A program made the translations under genes and the position numbers. Below, in pieces: positions 50,850 through 59,325 of a stretch of DNA of 64,000 nt (its first letter is position 1; each line of letters starts with the position of its first letter). This stretch comes from Paraflavisolibacter caeni (GTDB taxonomy: Bacteria > Bacteroidota > Bacteroidia > Chitinophagales > Chitinophagaceae). The notes beneath the pieces are model-generated. The model worked only from the letters and a program-made list of their open reading frames with translations. It searched no databases and was not told the DNA's origin. The stretch covers positions 849,751 to 913,750 of the forward strand of contig NZ_JAOTIF010000001.1 of NCBI RefSeq assembly GCF_025628885.1, given 5' to 3'.

Positions 50850-53780
50850 TTATATACCTTTAAAACCTTTCTTCTCTATCCACTCCACCTCAACACTATA
50901 AACCCCAAACTCCTCAACAACCTTCCCGCGTATATGATAAAAGCCCTTACCCGTCAGCCGCTGCTTTATAGCTTTATCCGGGAAATGAACGGTGTCTACC
51001 CAATCACCATTCGAGTCGATGAATGTTCCAAAGTACATCAACTGACCTTTAATGGTACGTACTGGTTTTTCAGTGATATAATAGCAAAGAATATCCACTT
51101 GCCCTCCTAGGTGCTCAGGTACTTGTTTGGCATTGATGTACAACGACGTGTCGGCATCCACTAGGTCAAATACATGACAAAGAGGGAAGCCTAGTAGCTC
51201 TATTTCATCCAGTGCATCTTCAAGGGCAGTATGGTGCAGCTCTGGCAGCTTAAATTGAAAGGGCTTGGCTGGAAAAAGTGATGAAGACCCGGATGCATGC
51301 TTCCTTACCCGCTTTTGTAAAAAGTTGGCTTCCCACAACAGCTCTTTTTTGTTCTTACCAGTGAACCGCAAGGCGCCAACGCGGATCAGGATATTAAGTT
51401 GTTCAGGACCAATATCTGTGCGCTGAATAAAATCCTGCAACTGTGCATACTTACCATGCCTGCTGCGTTCCTCCAGTATGTGCAAAACAGACTCCTTCTC
51501 CAGGCTTTTAATGTGTATAAAACCTATGTATACTTCGTTTCCATGAATATCCGTTAACTCATCGCTGTTGTTGACGCAAGGCGCATGAACATGAGCGCCA
51601 GTTCTTTTAAGTTCATGAAAATAAAGTTCAGTAGAATAAAAGCCGCCAAAGTTGTTGATAACTGCCACCATGAATTCCATGGGATAGTAGGTTTTAAGAA
51701 AAAGACTTTGGTAACTCTCTACTGCAAAGGAGGCTGAGTGTGCCTTTGAAAATGAATAGCCTCCAAAGCTTTCGATCTGTCTCCATACCTCTTTTGTAAG
51801 GTCGTCTGAATAGCCGAATTCTTTACAATTGAGAAAAAACTTGTCCCTGATCCTTTCAAACTCTTTTCTTCCCCTGTATTTACCACTCATGGCCCGGCGC
51901 AACACATCGGCTTCTCCCATATCCAGTCCTGCAAAATGGTGCGCCACCTTGATCACATCTTCCTGGTATACCATAACGCCATAGGTTTCTTCCAGCAACT
52001 CTTTCATCTTGGGGTGCAGGTACTCAAAATCATTAGGATGGTGAAACCGGTAGATATACTGGCGCATCATGCCCGACTGGGCAACGCCGGGGCGGATAAT
52101 GGATGATGCCGCTACAAGCGTAATATAATCATCGCAACGCAACTTCTTGAGCAGTTGCCGCATGGCCGGGCTCTCAATGTAAAAACAACCAATGGTATCC
52201 GCCTTCCTGATCTGTTCAGCCACCTTTTCATCTTTTTTCAGCCGCTCTACATCATGAATGTCAATAGTGATGTTTTTATTTTGCCGTACCAGTTTGATGG
52301 CTTCTTTGATATGTCCCAATCCTCGCTGGCTCAGTATATCCAGCTTATAGAGTCCAACTTTTTCTGCGCCGAACATATCGATCTGGGTTGTTGCAAAACC
52401 TTTGGGTGGCATTTCTAAAGCTGTGTATTGATAGATGGGTTCTTCCGATATCAACATACCGCCTGGATGTATGCTCAGGTGGTTGGGAAAGTTTTGCAGC
52501 ATGCTTCCATAAAATAGAATATATCGCTGTATTTGGTCTTCATTGAGGATGGCATCGGGGTTAGCAGAAATGGCATCCACTTCATCCTTTGGTAGGCCAA
52601 ATACTTTGGCCAGCTCCCTGAGAATGGCATTGTATTGAAAGGTGCTGAACATGCCCAGCAATGCTACATGATCGCGCCCATAGCGCTTGAAGATGTAGTC
52701 GATCACTTCATCCCGGTCCTGCCAGCTAAAGTCTATGTCAAAATCAGGAGGGGAGGCCCGGTATGGATTCAGGAAGCGTTCAAAATATAGGTCAAGATCG
52801 ATGGGGTTTACATCTGTGATCTGCAGGCAATACGCAACAATAGAATTTGCTCCACTGCCACGGCCTACATAAAAGAAGCCTCTTGATTGTGCATAGCGGA
52901 TGACATCCCAGGTGATCAGGAAGTATGCATTGAAACTAAGCTTGTCTATGATCTGCAATTCCTTCCTGACTCGCTCTTCTGCTTCTTTGTTGTGATCACC
53001 AAAACGGTTGCGCATACCATCGAGCGCCAGCTTTTCCAGCAGGATGCGGTCGTCATTTGCACTGGAGGTAAATACTTTTTTGTTCTTATCCTCGCGAAAG
53101 TCTACCTGGTAACTGCATGCATCTATAATGCGCAAGGTATTGGTAACAATCTGTGGGTATTGCTTGAATGCATGGAGTAAATAGGATGGAGGGAATATGG
53201 TTTCGTTGGGTGAAGCCCTGTGTTCATCTGTTTGCTTACTTAAAATAATATTTTTGTCGACAGCCCTGAGAATTCTGTGCAGGTTATATCCTTTCTTATT
53301 TTTAAAAGTAACCGGTTGCCGGATGACAAACTTGGTGGGGTAGGAGGCTGTGTGCATGGAAAACAGCCTGGTGACTTCTGCTGGCTGTACGCCAATCAGC
53401 TCATGGTCTTTCAGTTCGATGGGGTCAATGCTGCCTAATGGATAAATGACAAAGGCGTCGGGGCTTATTACTGCACGTTGTGGAAAGGGCTGCGCCTCCT
53501 GCAGGTGCCGGGTTAAGAAACGGTTGATGGTTAATGTGCCTGCATTATTTTTCGCGATCAGGATATAAAGCAGTTCATCTCCATTCCTGATCTCAGCGCC
53601 TAATAGAGGTTTAATGCCGGCGCTGGTACAGTGTTCATAAAAGTCCCACATGTCGGCTGTGTTGTTAATATTGGTTAGCGCAAGTGCCGTGGCGCCGGCT
53701 TCTACACCTTCCTTTACCAACTCCTCTGTACTGAATGTGCCGTAGCGATATGAGAAATATGTTTTACAATTAAGGTACAT
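50850..53780 (-). CDS. dnaE2: Error-prone DNA polymerase III alpha subunit (DnaE2/ImuC-like)
   Basis: 976 aa, shorter than replicative DnaE. The N-terminal PHP region (1-200) is degenerate: NCKTYFSYRYGTFS and ALTNINNT lack the usual histidine metal ligands. The C-family polymerase core has GRGSGANSIVAYCL and the catalytic aspartates D348 and D350 in PDFDIDF, with YQEDVI, FAGLDMGEADVLRRAMSGK and FSKAHSASFAVESYQS further on. A helix-hairpin-helix region and a C-terminal OB fold (about 890-960) follow. It starts 11 bp after the dinB stop, so the two form an operon as in ImuB-ImuC mutasomes. Likely a translesion polymerase induced by DNA damage. Confidence 0.88.
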   Translation of the reverse strand: MYLNCKTYFSYRYGTFSTEELVKEGVEAGATALALTNINNTADMWDFYEHCTSAGIKPLLGAEIRNGDELLYILIAKNNAGTLTINRFLTRHLQEAQPFPQRAVISPDAFVIYPLGSIDPIELKDHELIGVQPAEVTRLFSMHTASYPTKFVIRQPVTFKNKKGYNLHRILRAVDKNIILSKQTDEHRASPNETIFPPSYLLHAFKQYPQIVTNTLRIIDACSYQVDFREDKNKKVFTSSANDDRILLEKLALDGMRNRFGDHNKEAEERVRKELQIIDKLSFNAYFLITWDVIRYAQSRGFFYVGRGSGANSIVAYCLQITDVNPIDLDLYFERFLNPYRASPPDFDIDFSWQDRDEVIDYIFKRYGRDHVALLGMFSTFQYNAILRELAKVFGLPKDEVDAISANPDAILNEDQIQRYILFYGSMLQNFPNHLSIHPGGMLISEEPIYQYTALEMPPKGFATTQIDMFGAEKVGLYKLDILSQRGLGHIKEAIKLVRQNKNITIDIHDVERLKKDEKVAEQIRKADTIGCFYIESPAMRQLLKKLRCDDYITLVAASSIIRPGVAQSGMMRQYIYRFHHPNDFEYLHPKMKELLEETYGVMVYQEDVIKVAHHFAGLDMGEADVLRRAMSGKYRGRKEFERIRDKFFLNCKEFGYSDDLTKEVWRQIESFGGYSFSKAHSASFAVESYQSLFLKTYYPMEFMVAVINNFGGFYSTELYFHELKRTGAHVHAPCVNNSDELTDIHGNEVYIGFIHIKSLEKESVLHILEERSRHGKYAQLQDFIQRTDIGPEQLNILIRVGALRFTGKNKKELLWEANFLQKRVRKHASGSSSLFPAKPFQFKLPELHHTALEDALDEIELLGFPLCHVFDLVDADTSLYINAKQVPEHLGGQVDILCYYITEKPVRTIKGQLMYFGTFIDSNGDWVDTVHFPDKAIKQRLTGKGFYHIRGKVVEEFGVYSVEVEWIEKKGFKGI

Positions 53781-53791
53781 ACTGGAAAAGT

Positions 53792-54943
53792 TTAAAGCAA
53801 CCCGCTGGCCCTCATGATCAGGTAGCGGCCATAACGGTAATTCAATGAATCAAGAGCCTGGTACAGCCGGATCATTTCGGTGGTGTCTTCAAAAAGGTCT
53901 ATCTGGTAATTGCCGGGTACGAGATGAGAGAAGCGCACACCAATTAGGCGCACCAGCAACCTTCGGTCATAAAGCTTGGTGAACAGTTCCTTCACTTTTT
54001 TGAGCAGTATATGATCAGCGGAGGTATACGCGATAGTATTCTGCCTGGTCAGTGTATTAAAATCAGCATAGCGGATCTTTACGGTGATGCAGCCTGTAAG
54101 TTTGTTTTGCTGGCGGAGCTCAAACCCGATGCGCTCCGTCATTTTTACCAACTGTGCCTGCATAAAGCGGATATCAATGGTATCGCTTTCAAAAGTGGTT
54201 TCTGTGGAGATGCTCTTTTGTTCATGGTAGGGTACTACCGGCGTATCGTCTATTCCATTCGCCCTGCGCCACAACTCAATACCATTTTTGCCCATCAGGT
54301 TTTCCATCATTTCCACAGGTATCTCACTCAGGGTTTGGATGGTCATAACGCCCATTTGCCGCAGCAGGGCCGTTGTCTTTTCACCTACCATAGGCAGTTT
54401 GGACACATCCAGTGGCGCCAGGAATTTCTTTTCTCTTCCGGAAGGCACTTGTAATTCACCGTTAGGTTTGGCTTCATCTGTCGCTACCTTGCTCACAAGC
54501 TTATTGGTCGACACTCCGTTGGAAATAGGAAGCCCTGTTTCTTTAGTAATTTTGTGCCTCAACTCCTGGCTGTATTTGATGCAGCCGAAAAACTTGTCCA
54601 TTCCCGTTAGGTCAACGTAGAATTCATCTACAGAAGCTTTCTCAAATTGAGGAACATTTTCCCTGATAATATCGGTAACGACCCGCGAGTACTTGCTATA
54701 ATGCTCCATATCACCACTGATAATGGTGGCCTGTGGACAAAGCCTCCGCGCCAGCTTCATGGGCATAGCGGAATGGATACCGAATTTGCGGGCTTCATAG
54801 CTGCAGGCTGCCACTACGGCACGATCGCTCTTGCCGCCTACAAGCAGGGGCTTGCCTTTGAGTTGTGGATTCTTCAGGCACTCAACATTGACATAAAAGG
54901 CGTCAAGGTCATAATGTGCTATTGTTCGAACGCAGTTGGACAT
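53792..54943 (-). CDS. dinB: Y-family DNA polymerase IV
   Basis: 383 aa. Catalytic residues: D12 in HYDLDAFYVNVE, and D106-E107 in SVDEFYVDL; Y17 follows F16 at the steric-gate position. The thumb HhH region (KLPMVGEKTTALLRQMGVMTIQTL) and little-finger domain (SISTETTFESDTID to LVRLIGVRFSHL) are complete. Lesion bypass polymerase, cytoplasmic. Gene order dinB-dnaE2 with an 11-bp gap indicates cotranscription. A palindrome 33 bp before the start is a likely operator. All three catalytic acids are present, unlike ImuB proteins, so it should be active. Confidence 0.93.
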   Translation of the reverse strand: MSNCVRTIAHYDLDAFYVNVECLKNPQLKGKPLLVGGKSDRAVVAACSYEARKFGIHSAMPMKLARRLCPQATIISGDMEHYSKYSRVVTDIIRENVPQFEKASVDEFYVDLTGMDKFFGCIKYSQELRHKITKETGLPISNGVSTNKLVSKVATDEAKPNGELQVPSGREKKFLAPLDVSKLPMVGEKTTALLRQMGVMTIQTLSEIPVEMMENLMGKNGIELWRRANGIDDTPVVPYHEQKSISTETTFESDTIDIRFMQAQLVKMTERIGFELRQQNKLTGCITVKIRYADFNTLTRQNTIAYTSADHILLKKVKELFTKLYDRRLLVRLIGVRFSHLVPGNYQIDLFEDTTEMIRLYQALDSLNYRYGRYLIMRASGLL

Positions 54944-54975
54944 AATGGGTTGGTTGATAATGCAAAGCTAAAATG

Positions 54976-54995
54976 TTTAGTATTTTAATACTAAA
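54976..54995. promoter_or_regulatory. Palindromic operator candidate at the dinB promoter
   Basis: TTTAGTATTTTAATACTAAA is a perfect inverted repeat with 9-bp arms and a 2-bp centre, located 33-52 bp upstream of the dinB start, where it would cover the promoter. A further GTTAGTAAC half-like element lies at 54999-55007. A damage-controlled repressor site is the simplest reading. Confidence 0.65.
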
Positions 54996-55477
54996 AAAGT
55001 TAGTAACATATCAAAAATCCTATACCCATGCCAAATACAATTGACTCAAAAATGGTTATACTTTTTCATGACAGAGTCTCTTGGAACAATCAGGGTGTTC
55101 AGGGCCATTATTACCCTTTCTCCAATTTTCATTTCTCGCCCCCCCAACCTTAATACTATATTCTCCAACATTTTGTATCTTCCATCCTACTAACCTCCAG
55201 TTTTATATTTTACATTTTTCCCCGATCTATAGAGACTTTATAGAGATGTTATAGAGACCTTACTCCATAGTTACTCCTCATGTACTCCCCATCTACTCCG
55301 TACTAAAGCCGTATCTAAGCCCTACCTGCTCAACCAGTCTGGTATTTGAAAACCATTTTTCACCCACCCCATACCCTAATATCCTCATCTCATTCCCTTC
55401 ACCCCATTCCTCATTCATCATTTGAATCATTGTCATTCAAGCTTGTCCGCCTCTGGCGGATTCAACTCATTCTTCAT
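54996..55477. other. Gene-free spacer with TATAGAGA repeats and a GC palindrome
   Basis: No gene seen. TTATAGAGA-type units recur at about 55227-55257, followed by ACTCC-rich near-repeats to about 55300. A 28-base stretch at 55402-55429 matches 24482-24509 with three changes. At 55446-55460 TCCGCC-TCT-GGCGGA is a compact stem that on the minus strand follows the ABC transporter stop and may end its transcript. Confidence 0.5.
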
Positions 55478-57340
55478 TCACCTATATCCCTTCGCCTGCA
55501 AATGAAACAACTCCGCATACCTTCCCTCTTGTTGCAGCAATTCTTCATGGCTGCCGATCTCCAGGAGTTCTCCCTTTTCAAGGACCAATATCCGGTCTGC
55601 CATCCGGACCGTAGAAAAGCGGTGAGATATCAAAACGGCTGTCTTCCCCTTTGTAAGCTCTGCAAATCGTTGAAACACTTCATACTCTGCTCGGGCATCC
55701 AGTGCCGCAGTGGGTTCGTCAAGGATCAGCAGTTGGGCATCGCGCATGTAGGCCCTCGCAAGAGCGATCTTCTGCCATTCTCCGCCCGAAAGTTCAACAC
55801 CCTGGTGAAAGCGCCGGCCCAGCATCTGGTCGTATTTCCCCGGAAGCTTCTCTACAAGGTAGTGGGCAAGACTTTGTTGTGCAGACGTAACAATCAGATC
55901 CTGGTTTTCTTTTTCTTCAATATTACCTACTGCAATGTTTTGCGAAGCTGTCATCTGGTAGCGTAGGTAATCCTGGAAGATAACTCCGATGTTCAACCGA
56001 AGTCCGGCAAGGTCATATTCGCGTAGGTCATGGCCATCAAGGTGTATGCTTCCTTCCGTAGGATCGTAAAGGCGTGCTAACAATTTTACCAGCGTGGTTT
56101 TACCCGCTCCGTTTTCACCAACCAGCGCCAGTTTCTCTCCGGTATGTAGGGTAAAGTTTAAATGACGGATCGCCCAGCGCTCTGAGTTCGAATATTGGAA
56201 ACCTACGTCTTCAAAAACAAAACCATGCTTTATAGGGTTAGGGAAAGGCCTTGGATGGACGGCTGCTTTGATGCGGGCCTCTATCTTGAAAAAGTCAAAG
56301 AAGTCGGAGAGGAAAATGGCTCCCTGTGATACACTGGTAAAGCGGCCTAAAATACCTTCCAGCAGGCCTCTTAATTGCCGGAACGAGCCTGCCAGGAAGG
56401 TAAGGTCGCCAATAGAAAGCTTGCCCTCAATGGTTCTAAGGATGATTACTATATAGGCACCATAGTACCCTGCAGTACCAAGCAGGGTAAAGATCGTGCC
56501 CCACACAGATCGCCGTATAGCCAGGTTCTTATTATCCTTATAGAACTGGTTGGACAATGTCTGGAAACGGTCGATCAGGAAGTGGGAGAGATCAAACATT
56601 TTGATTTCCTTGGCCGTATCGTCGCTGGCGCCAATATAGCGCAGGTAATCCAGTTCACGTCGCTGCGGTGTTTGCCCACGCGAGAGTGCATAGCTCTTGT
56701 CACTGAAATAAGATTCACCCCAGAAAGCTGGTAGCACAGCAACAAGGAGCAGCAGGATCAACCAAGGATTGAAAGTGATCAATCCTACAGACAAAAAGCC
56801 CATAGTGATCAGGTCTTGCACCTGCCCTAGTACCTGGGAAAGCAGGATGGTGCGGCCAACAGTTTGCTGCCGGGCGCGTTCCAGTTTGTCATAAAAATTG
56901 GCATCCTCAAATTGGTCAAGATCAAGGGTGGCTGCATGTGCCATGATCTTGACAGAGGTGTAATTGGAGAAAAGGTCCCCCAGCAGGCTTTCTGTAAGGA
57001 TGATCACCCGGTTCAGGGCATCAGAAAGAACTGCCAGTCCAAACTCCAGGGCTACTAGCTCCCAAAGATGCAGCGTACTGCCTTGTGTGCTACCGCCGTG
57101 CGTGATCGCTACTACTTCATCAATGATCAGCTTGCCTACATATAGTACAGTAACTGGTATAGCAGATCGGGCTATCCGGAGGATAGCATTGGTGGCAGTG
57201 AGCCGCGGACTGGTATGCCATACGAGTTTAAAAAATTGGGGTAGATTTCGTAGTGCCGATAGGCGGTCTTTGAAACTTAATTCCTGCACTGTACTCTTTG
57301 CTCCTGGCGCCCTGTTATAATGGTCTCTTCCTGCACTCAT
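55478..57340 (-). CDS. ABC exporter, fused membrane and ATPase domains
   Basis: 620 aa half-transporter of the MsbA/LmrA type. Six membrane spans lie in residues about 40-340. The ATPase domain (about 375-615) has Walker A GENGAGKTT near residue 408, a Q-loop (IFQDYLRYQMTA), signature LSGGEWQK, Walker B LLILDEPTAALD and H-loop ISHRFST. It exports a lipid, peptide or drug across the inner membrane as a homodimer. It lies between the polymerase operon and the phage-like operon on the same strand, with 534 bp and 122 bp gaps, and its relation to either is uncertain. Confidence 0.92.
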   Translation of the reverse strand: MSAGRDHYNRAPGAKSTVQELSFKDRLSALRNLPQFFKLVWHTSPRLTATNAILRIARSAIPVTVLYVGKLIIDEVVAITHGGSTQGSTLHLWELVALEFGLAVLSDALNRVIILTESLLGDLFSNYTSVKIMAHAATLDLDQFEDANFYDKLERARQQTVGRTILLSQVLGQVQDLITMGFLSVGLITFNPWLILLLLVAVLPAFWGESYFSDKSYALSRGQTPQRRELDYLRYIGASDDTAKEIKMFDLSHFLIDRFQTLSNQFYKDNKNLAIRRSVWGTIFTLLGTAGYYGAYIVIILRTIEGKLSIGDLTFLAGSFRQLRGLLEGILGRFTSVSQGAIFLSDFFDFFKIEARIKAAVHPRPFPNPIKHGFVFEDVGFQYSNSERWAIRHLNFTLHTGEKLALVGENGAGKTTLVKLLARLYDPTEGSIHLDGHDLREYDLAGLRLNIGVIFQDYLRYQMTASQNIAVGNIEEKENQDLIVTSAQQSLAHYLVEKLPGKYDQMLGRRFHQGVELSGGEWQKIALARAYMRDAQLLILDEPTAALDARAEYEVFQRFAELTKGKTAVLISHRFSTVRMADRILVLEKGELLEIGSHEELLQQEGRYAELFHLQAKGYR

Positions 57341-57463
57341 ACCTGCAAATTAAGCAATCGGCTGAATGAAGGAAGAATGCGTTTTCATTGCTAAGGGAAG
57401 ATGATTATTCAGTTTGGACCAATGTATATGAAAATTGTTTTTTATGTTTGATGATTAACAACT

Positions 57464-57703
57464 TCACCCAAGTTGATTACTCAACTCATCCCCTTCTGGA
57501 TTACCATGATCACTTTCTCTTTCAAGGCCTGCAATAAAGTTGTCACAGTTTGGGCAGTGTACCTCCCTTAACTTGGATATGCCGTACAAGTCAATAATAT
57601 TGGTTTCAGATCCTAAGCCCTTCCAGTTACAATGTGGACAAGTAATTATTGTTTCATCAAAGTCTTTTGCAGAAAAAAACTCTTTCATGCTTTTTTGCAT
57701 CAT
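57464..57703 (-). CDS. Small zinc-ribbon protein
   Basis: 79 aa starting MMQKSMKEFFSAKDF. Two cysteine pairs, CPHC (about 22-25) and CPNC (about 50-53), are spaced as in a zinc ribbon, with GLGSETNIIDLYGISKLREV between. The C-terminus is acidic and hydrophilic. Probably a cytoplasmic zinc-binding adaptor or nucleic-acid-binding protein; no named family recognised. Separated by a terminator from the upstream operon and by 123 bp from the ABC gene. Confidence 0.65.
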   Translation of the reverse strand: MMQKSMKEFFSAKDFDETIITCPHCNWKGLGSETNIIDLYGISKLREVHCPNCDNFIAGLERESDHGNPEGDELSNQLG

Positions 57704-57754
57704 ACTGCAAGGATTATACCCGATATGATTGTAGTTAATGTTGGTATAGCTATA

Positions 57755-57786
57755 AAAAAAGGCAGCAGAAAGGCTGCCTTTTTTGC
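57755..57786. terminator. Bidirectional-looking intrinsic terminator
   Basis: GGCAGC at 57761-57766 pairs with GCTGCC at 57773-57778 around a 6-base loop; A residues precede and six T residues follow, so the stem extends as A-T pairs. On the minus strand it follows the gene ending at 57807. Confidence 0.88.
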
Positions 57787-57806
57787 TATTAGCATATAAT
57801 CTAATA

Positions 57807-58442
57807 TCATCCGCTCATTCGCTTATTCATATCAAATATTGAAGCTTGCTTCAATATCTCTCCAATCTGCTTCGGTTCTTCACAGGTCTTTTCTGTTGGG
57901 CCTAAAGTCTTCAGAGCGGCATCCTTCTCATCTTTGATTTTCATAAATGCCTCATGCCGTTCAGCCCGGTATTTATCAAGTAAGGTCATTACCTGGTAAT
58001 GGCTGATCAGGCTTTTGATGGAGCCATACTTGCCGGCTTTAGCCCTTTCAAAAAAGAGAATAATATCCTCCAGGCTCAGTTGGTCTTCCTGTGCTGTCAG
58101 GATCAGGTCGCAGGCGCAAACACTCATTCTGGTGTCGTTCAGCTTTTTTGTTTTAGGTATAGGTAATGAGAAAGTAAAGGCTTTTACGATCATCAGTAAT
58201 AAATGGTACATACGTTTAACACCGAATTCCTGTACCAGTGCAGGGATGCGGTCCTGGAGTGGAATAGACAGCAGTAACGGAAAGTTTACTTCACCGTCTT
58301 TGCTGTATTGCTGTTGTACTAGGTTGGTTATTAACTCGTACTCCAGTGTATTTACATATTGTTTTGGCGCTCGTTTAGCTGTGGTCTTAGGGGTCCCTGT
58401 CCCCTTGACAGGCTGAACTGCTACCATGTTTCTTAGATTCAT
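57807..58442 (-). CDS. Phage-type unknown protein, last gene of Sak4-like operon
   Basis: 211 aa. A basic N-terminus (TGTPKTTAKRAPKQY) precedes a helical body with MRYHLLLMIV-like and LEDIILFFERAKAGKYGSIKSLISHYQVMTLLDKYRAERHEAFMKIKDEKD segments. I recall similar helical proteins in Bacteroidota phage/plasmid replication regions (possibly the DUF6633 type), but I cannot confirm it. The translational start has GAGGTG ahead of it and a strong hairpin just upstream (58456-58474). It closes the five-gene minus-strand operon that begins at 60518. Confidence 0.7.
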   Translation of the reverse strand: MNLRNMVAVQPVKGTGTPKTTAKRAPKQYVNTLEYELITNLVQQQYSKDGEVNFPLLLSIPLQDRIPALVQEFGVKRMYHLLLMIVKAFTFSLPIPKTKKLNDTRMSVCACDLILTAQEDQLSLEDIILFFERAKAGKYGSIKSLISHYQVMTLLDKYRAERHEAFMKIKDEKDAALKTLGPTEKTCEEPKQIGEILKQASIFDMNKRMSG

Positions 58443-58455
58443 AATTACACCTCAT

Positions 58456-58474
58456 GCCTTCGGTCACCGAAGGC
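58456..58474 (-). promoter_or_regulatory. Perfect hairpin just ahead of a ribosome binding site
   Basis: GCCTTCGGT and ACCGAAGGC form a near-continuous 9-bp stem with a single central base, so effectively an 8-bp stem with a TCA loop. On the minus strand it ends 13 bp before the ATG at 58442, next to GAGGTG. It could be an attenuator, an RNA-processing site or a translational control element. Confidence 0.55.
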
Positions 58475-58528
58475 TTTATTTAATAATCTATTTAAAGAAC
58501 TATGCTACTTACACTTTACATTGCGAAT

Positions 58529-58831
58529 CTATGCCGCGCTGCTCCTCCCTTTTAAGGAGTGAGGGTGAAATTTCCTTTTGAGTAGCTGCAGGCGTTGGTA
58601 AAGGCTCCCCAAAACCAGATAAGCATTGCCCACATTGGGTTCTATTTTGTGCCATTCCTGGTTTCCATCCATGACATACAGCTCGTCCTGGGGACTCGCG
58701 CAAACGCCCCAGGCCTGGAAGGGGAAAGTGTGCGGAGATGTTCTAACCTCCAGGGCGGTGTCGAAGTACAAGTATTCGTGCCCCGCCAGTTCTTTCACAA
58801 TGTCAATACAATCTTGAGTGATGGTTTTCAT
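58529..58831 (-). CDS. Unknown small protein of the Sak4-like operon
   Basis: 100 aa. Begins MKTITQDCIDIVKELAGHEY, soluble, with aromatic beta-prone segments (AWGVCASPQDELYVMDG, EWHKIEPN) and a basic C-terminus (LLKRKFHPHSLKGRSS). No family recognised. It follows the 160-aa gene by 11 bp, so it belongs to the same transcript as the RecA-like ATPase. A frame on the same strand starting at 58703 overlaps it in another phase and is not supported. Confidence 0.65.
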   Translation of the reverse strand: MKTITQDCIDIVKELAGHEYLYFDTALEVRTSPHTFPFQAWGVCASPQDELYVMDGNQEWHKIEPNVGNAYLVLGSLYQRLQLLKRKFHPHSLKGRSSAA

Positions 58832-58842
58832 GTTCGCTTATT

Positions 58843-59325
58843 TTATTTGCCCAACGTGATTCTGTATGTAGACTTCGAAATTTTTAAAGGGCCTTCAAAA
58901 ACTTCCCCTGTTTCGTTATCCACCCACATTTTACCTGGTGCAATCCGGCGTAGCTTTTCTTCTAATGCTTTTCGCTTCTCTGTGAGTTCCTGGATCTCTT
59001 GCTCCAAAGAGCGCCAGCTTGCATCCTGGGAGTAATCATAGTTTACGCCTGCCTCGCAGATTTCCAGTTTGGCGCCAGAGGGTGTTGCAGCTTTGCCATT
59101 ATGCTTGATGATCTCGTCGCGCAATATTTCCACAAACCTTTCATCCCTTCTCACCTGCTTTGCAAATTCTTCCATGGCTGCAATAGCTTCAGCTACCTGG
59201 AAAATATAGCTATTATCTTCCAGGACATTCTCTACCGATTGCCTGGCCAGTTTGCTGATTTGAGTTTTCGTCAGGCCCTCGCGAATCGCCGGTAACGGGT
59301 TATGCTGCGTTAAGTGTTTTGCCAT
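58843..59325 (-). CDS. Unknown coiled-coil protein of the Sak4-like operon
   Basis: 160 aa. Residues about 100-128 are a strong coiled coil (SLEQEIQELTEKRKALEEKLRR), preceded by helices with LARQSVENVLEDNSYI and followed by a beta tail (PGKMWVDNETGEVFEGPLKISKSTYRITLGK). Proteins of this build accompany single-strand annealing or host-nuclease-inhibitor genes in phages; the exact family is not identified. Its ATG overlaps the ATPase gene by 26 bp, indicating translational coupling. Confidence 0.75.
   Translation of the reverse strand: MAKHLTQHNPLPAIREGLTKTQISKLARQSVENVLEDNSYIFQVAEAIAAMEEFAKQVRRDERFVEILRDEIIKHNGKAATPSGAKLEICEAGVNYDYSQDASWRSLEQEIQELTEKRKALEEKLRRIAPGKMWVDNETGEVFEGPLKISKSTYRITLGK

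Noticed and set aside
55346-55966. Plus-strand frame of 206 codons
   Set aside because: It is antisense to the ATPase half of the ABC exporter, whose Walker and signature motifs prove the minus strand coding.
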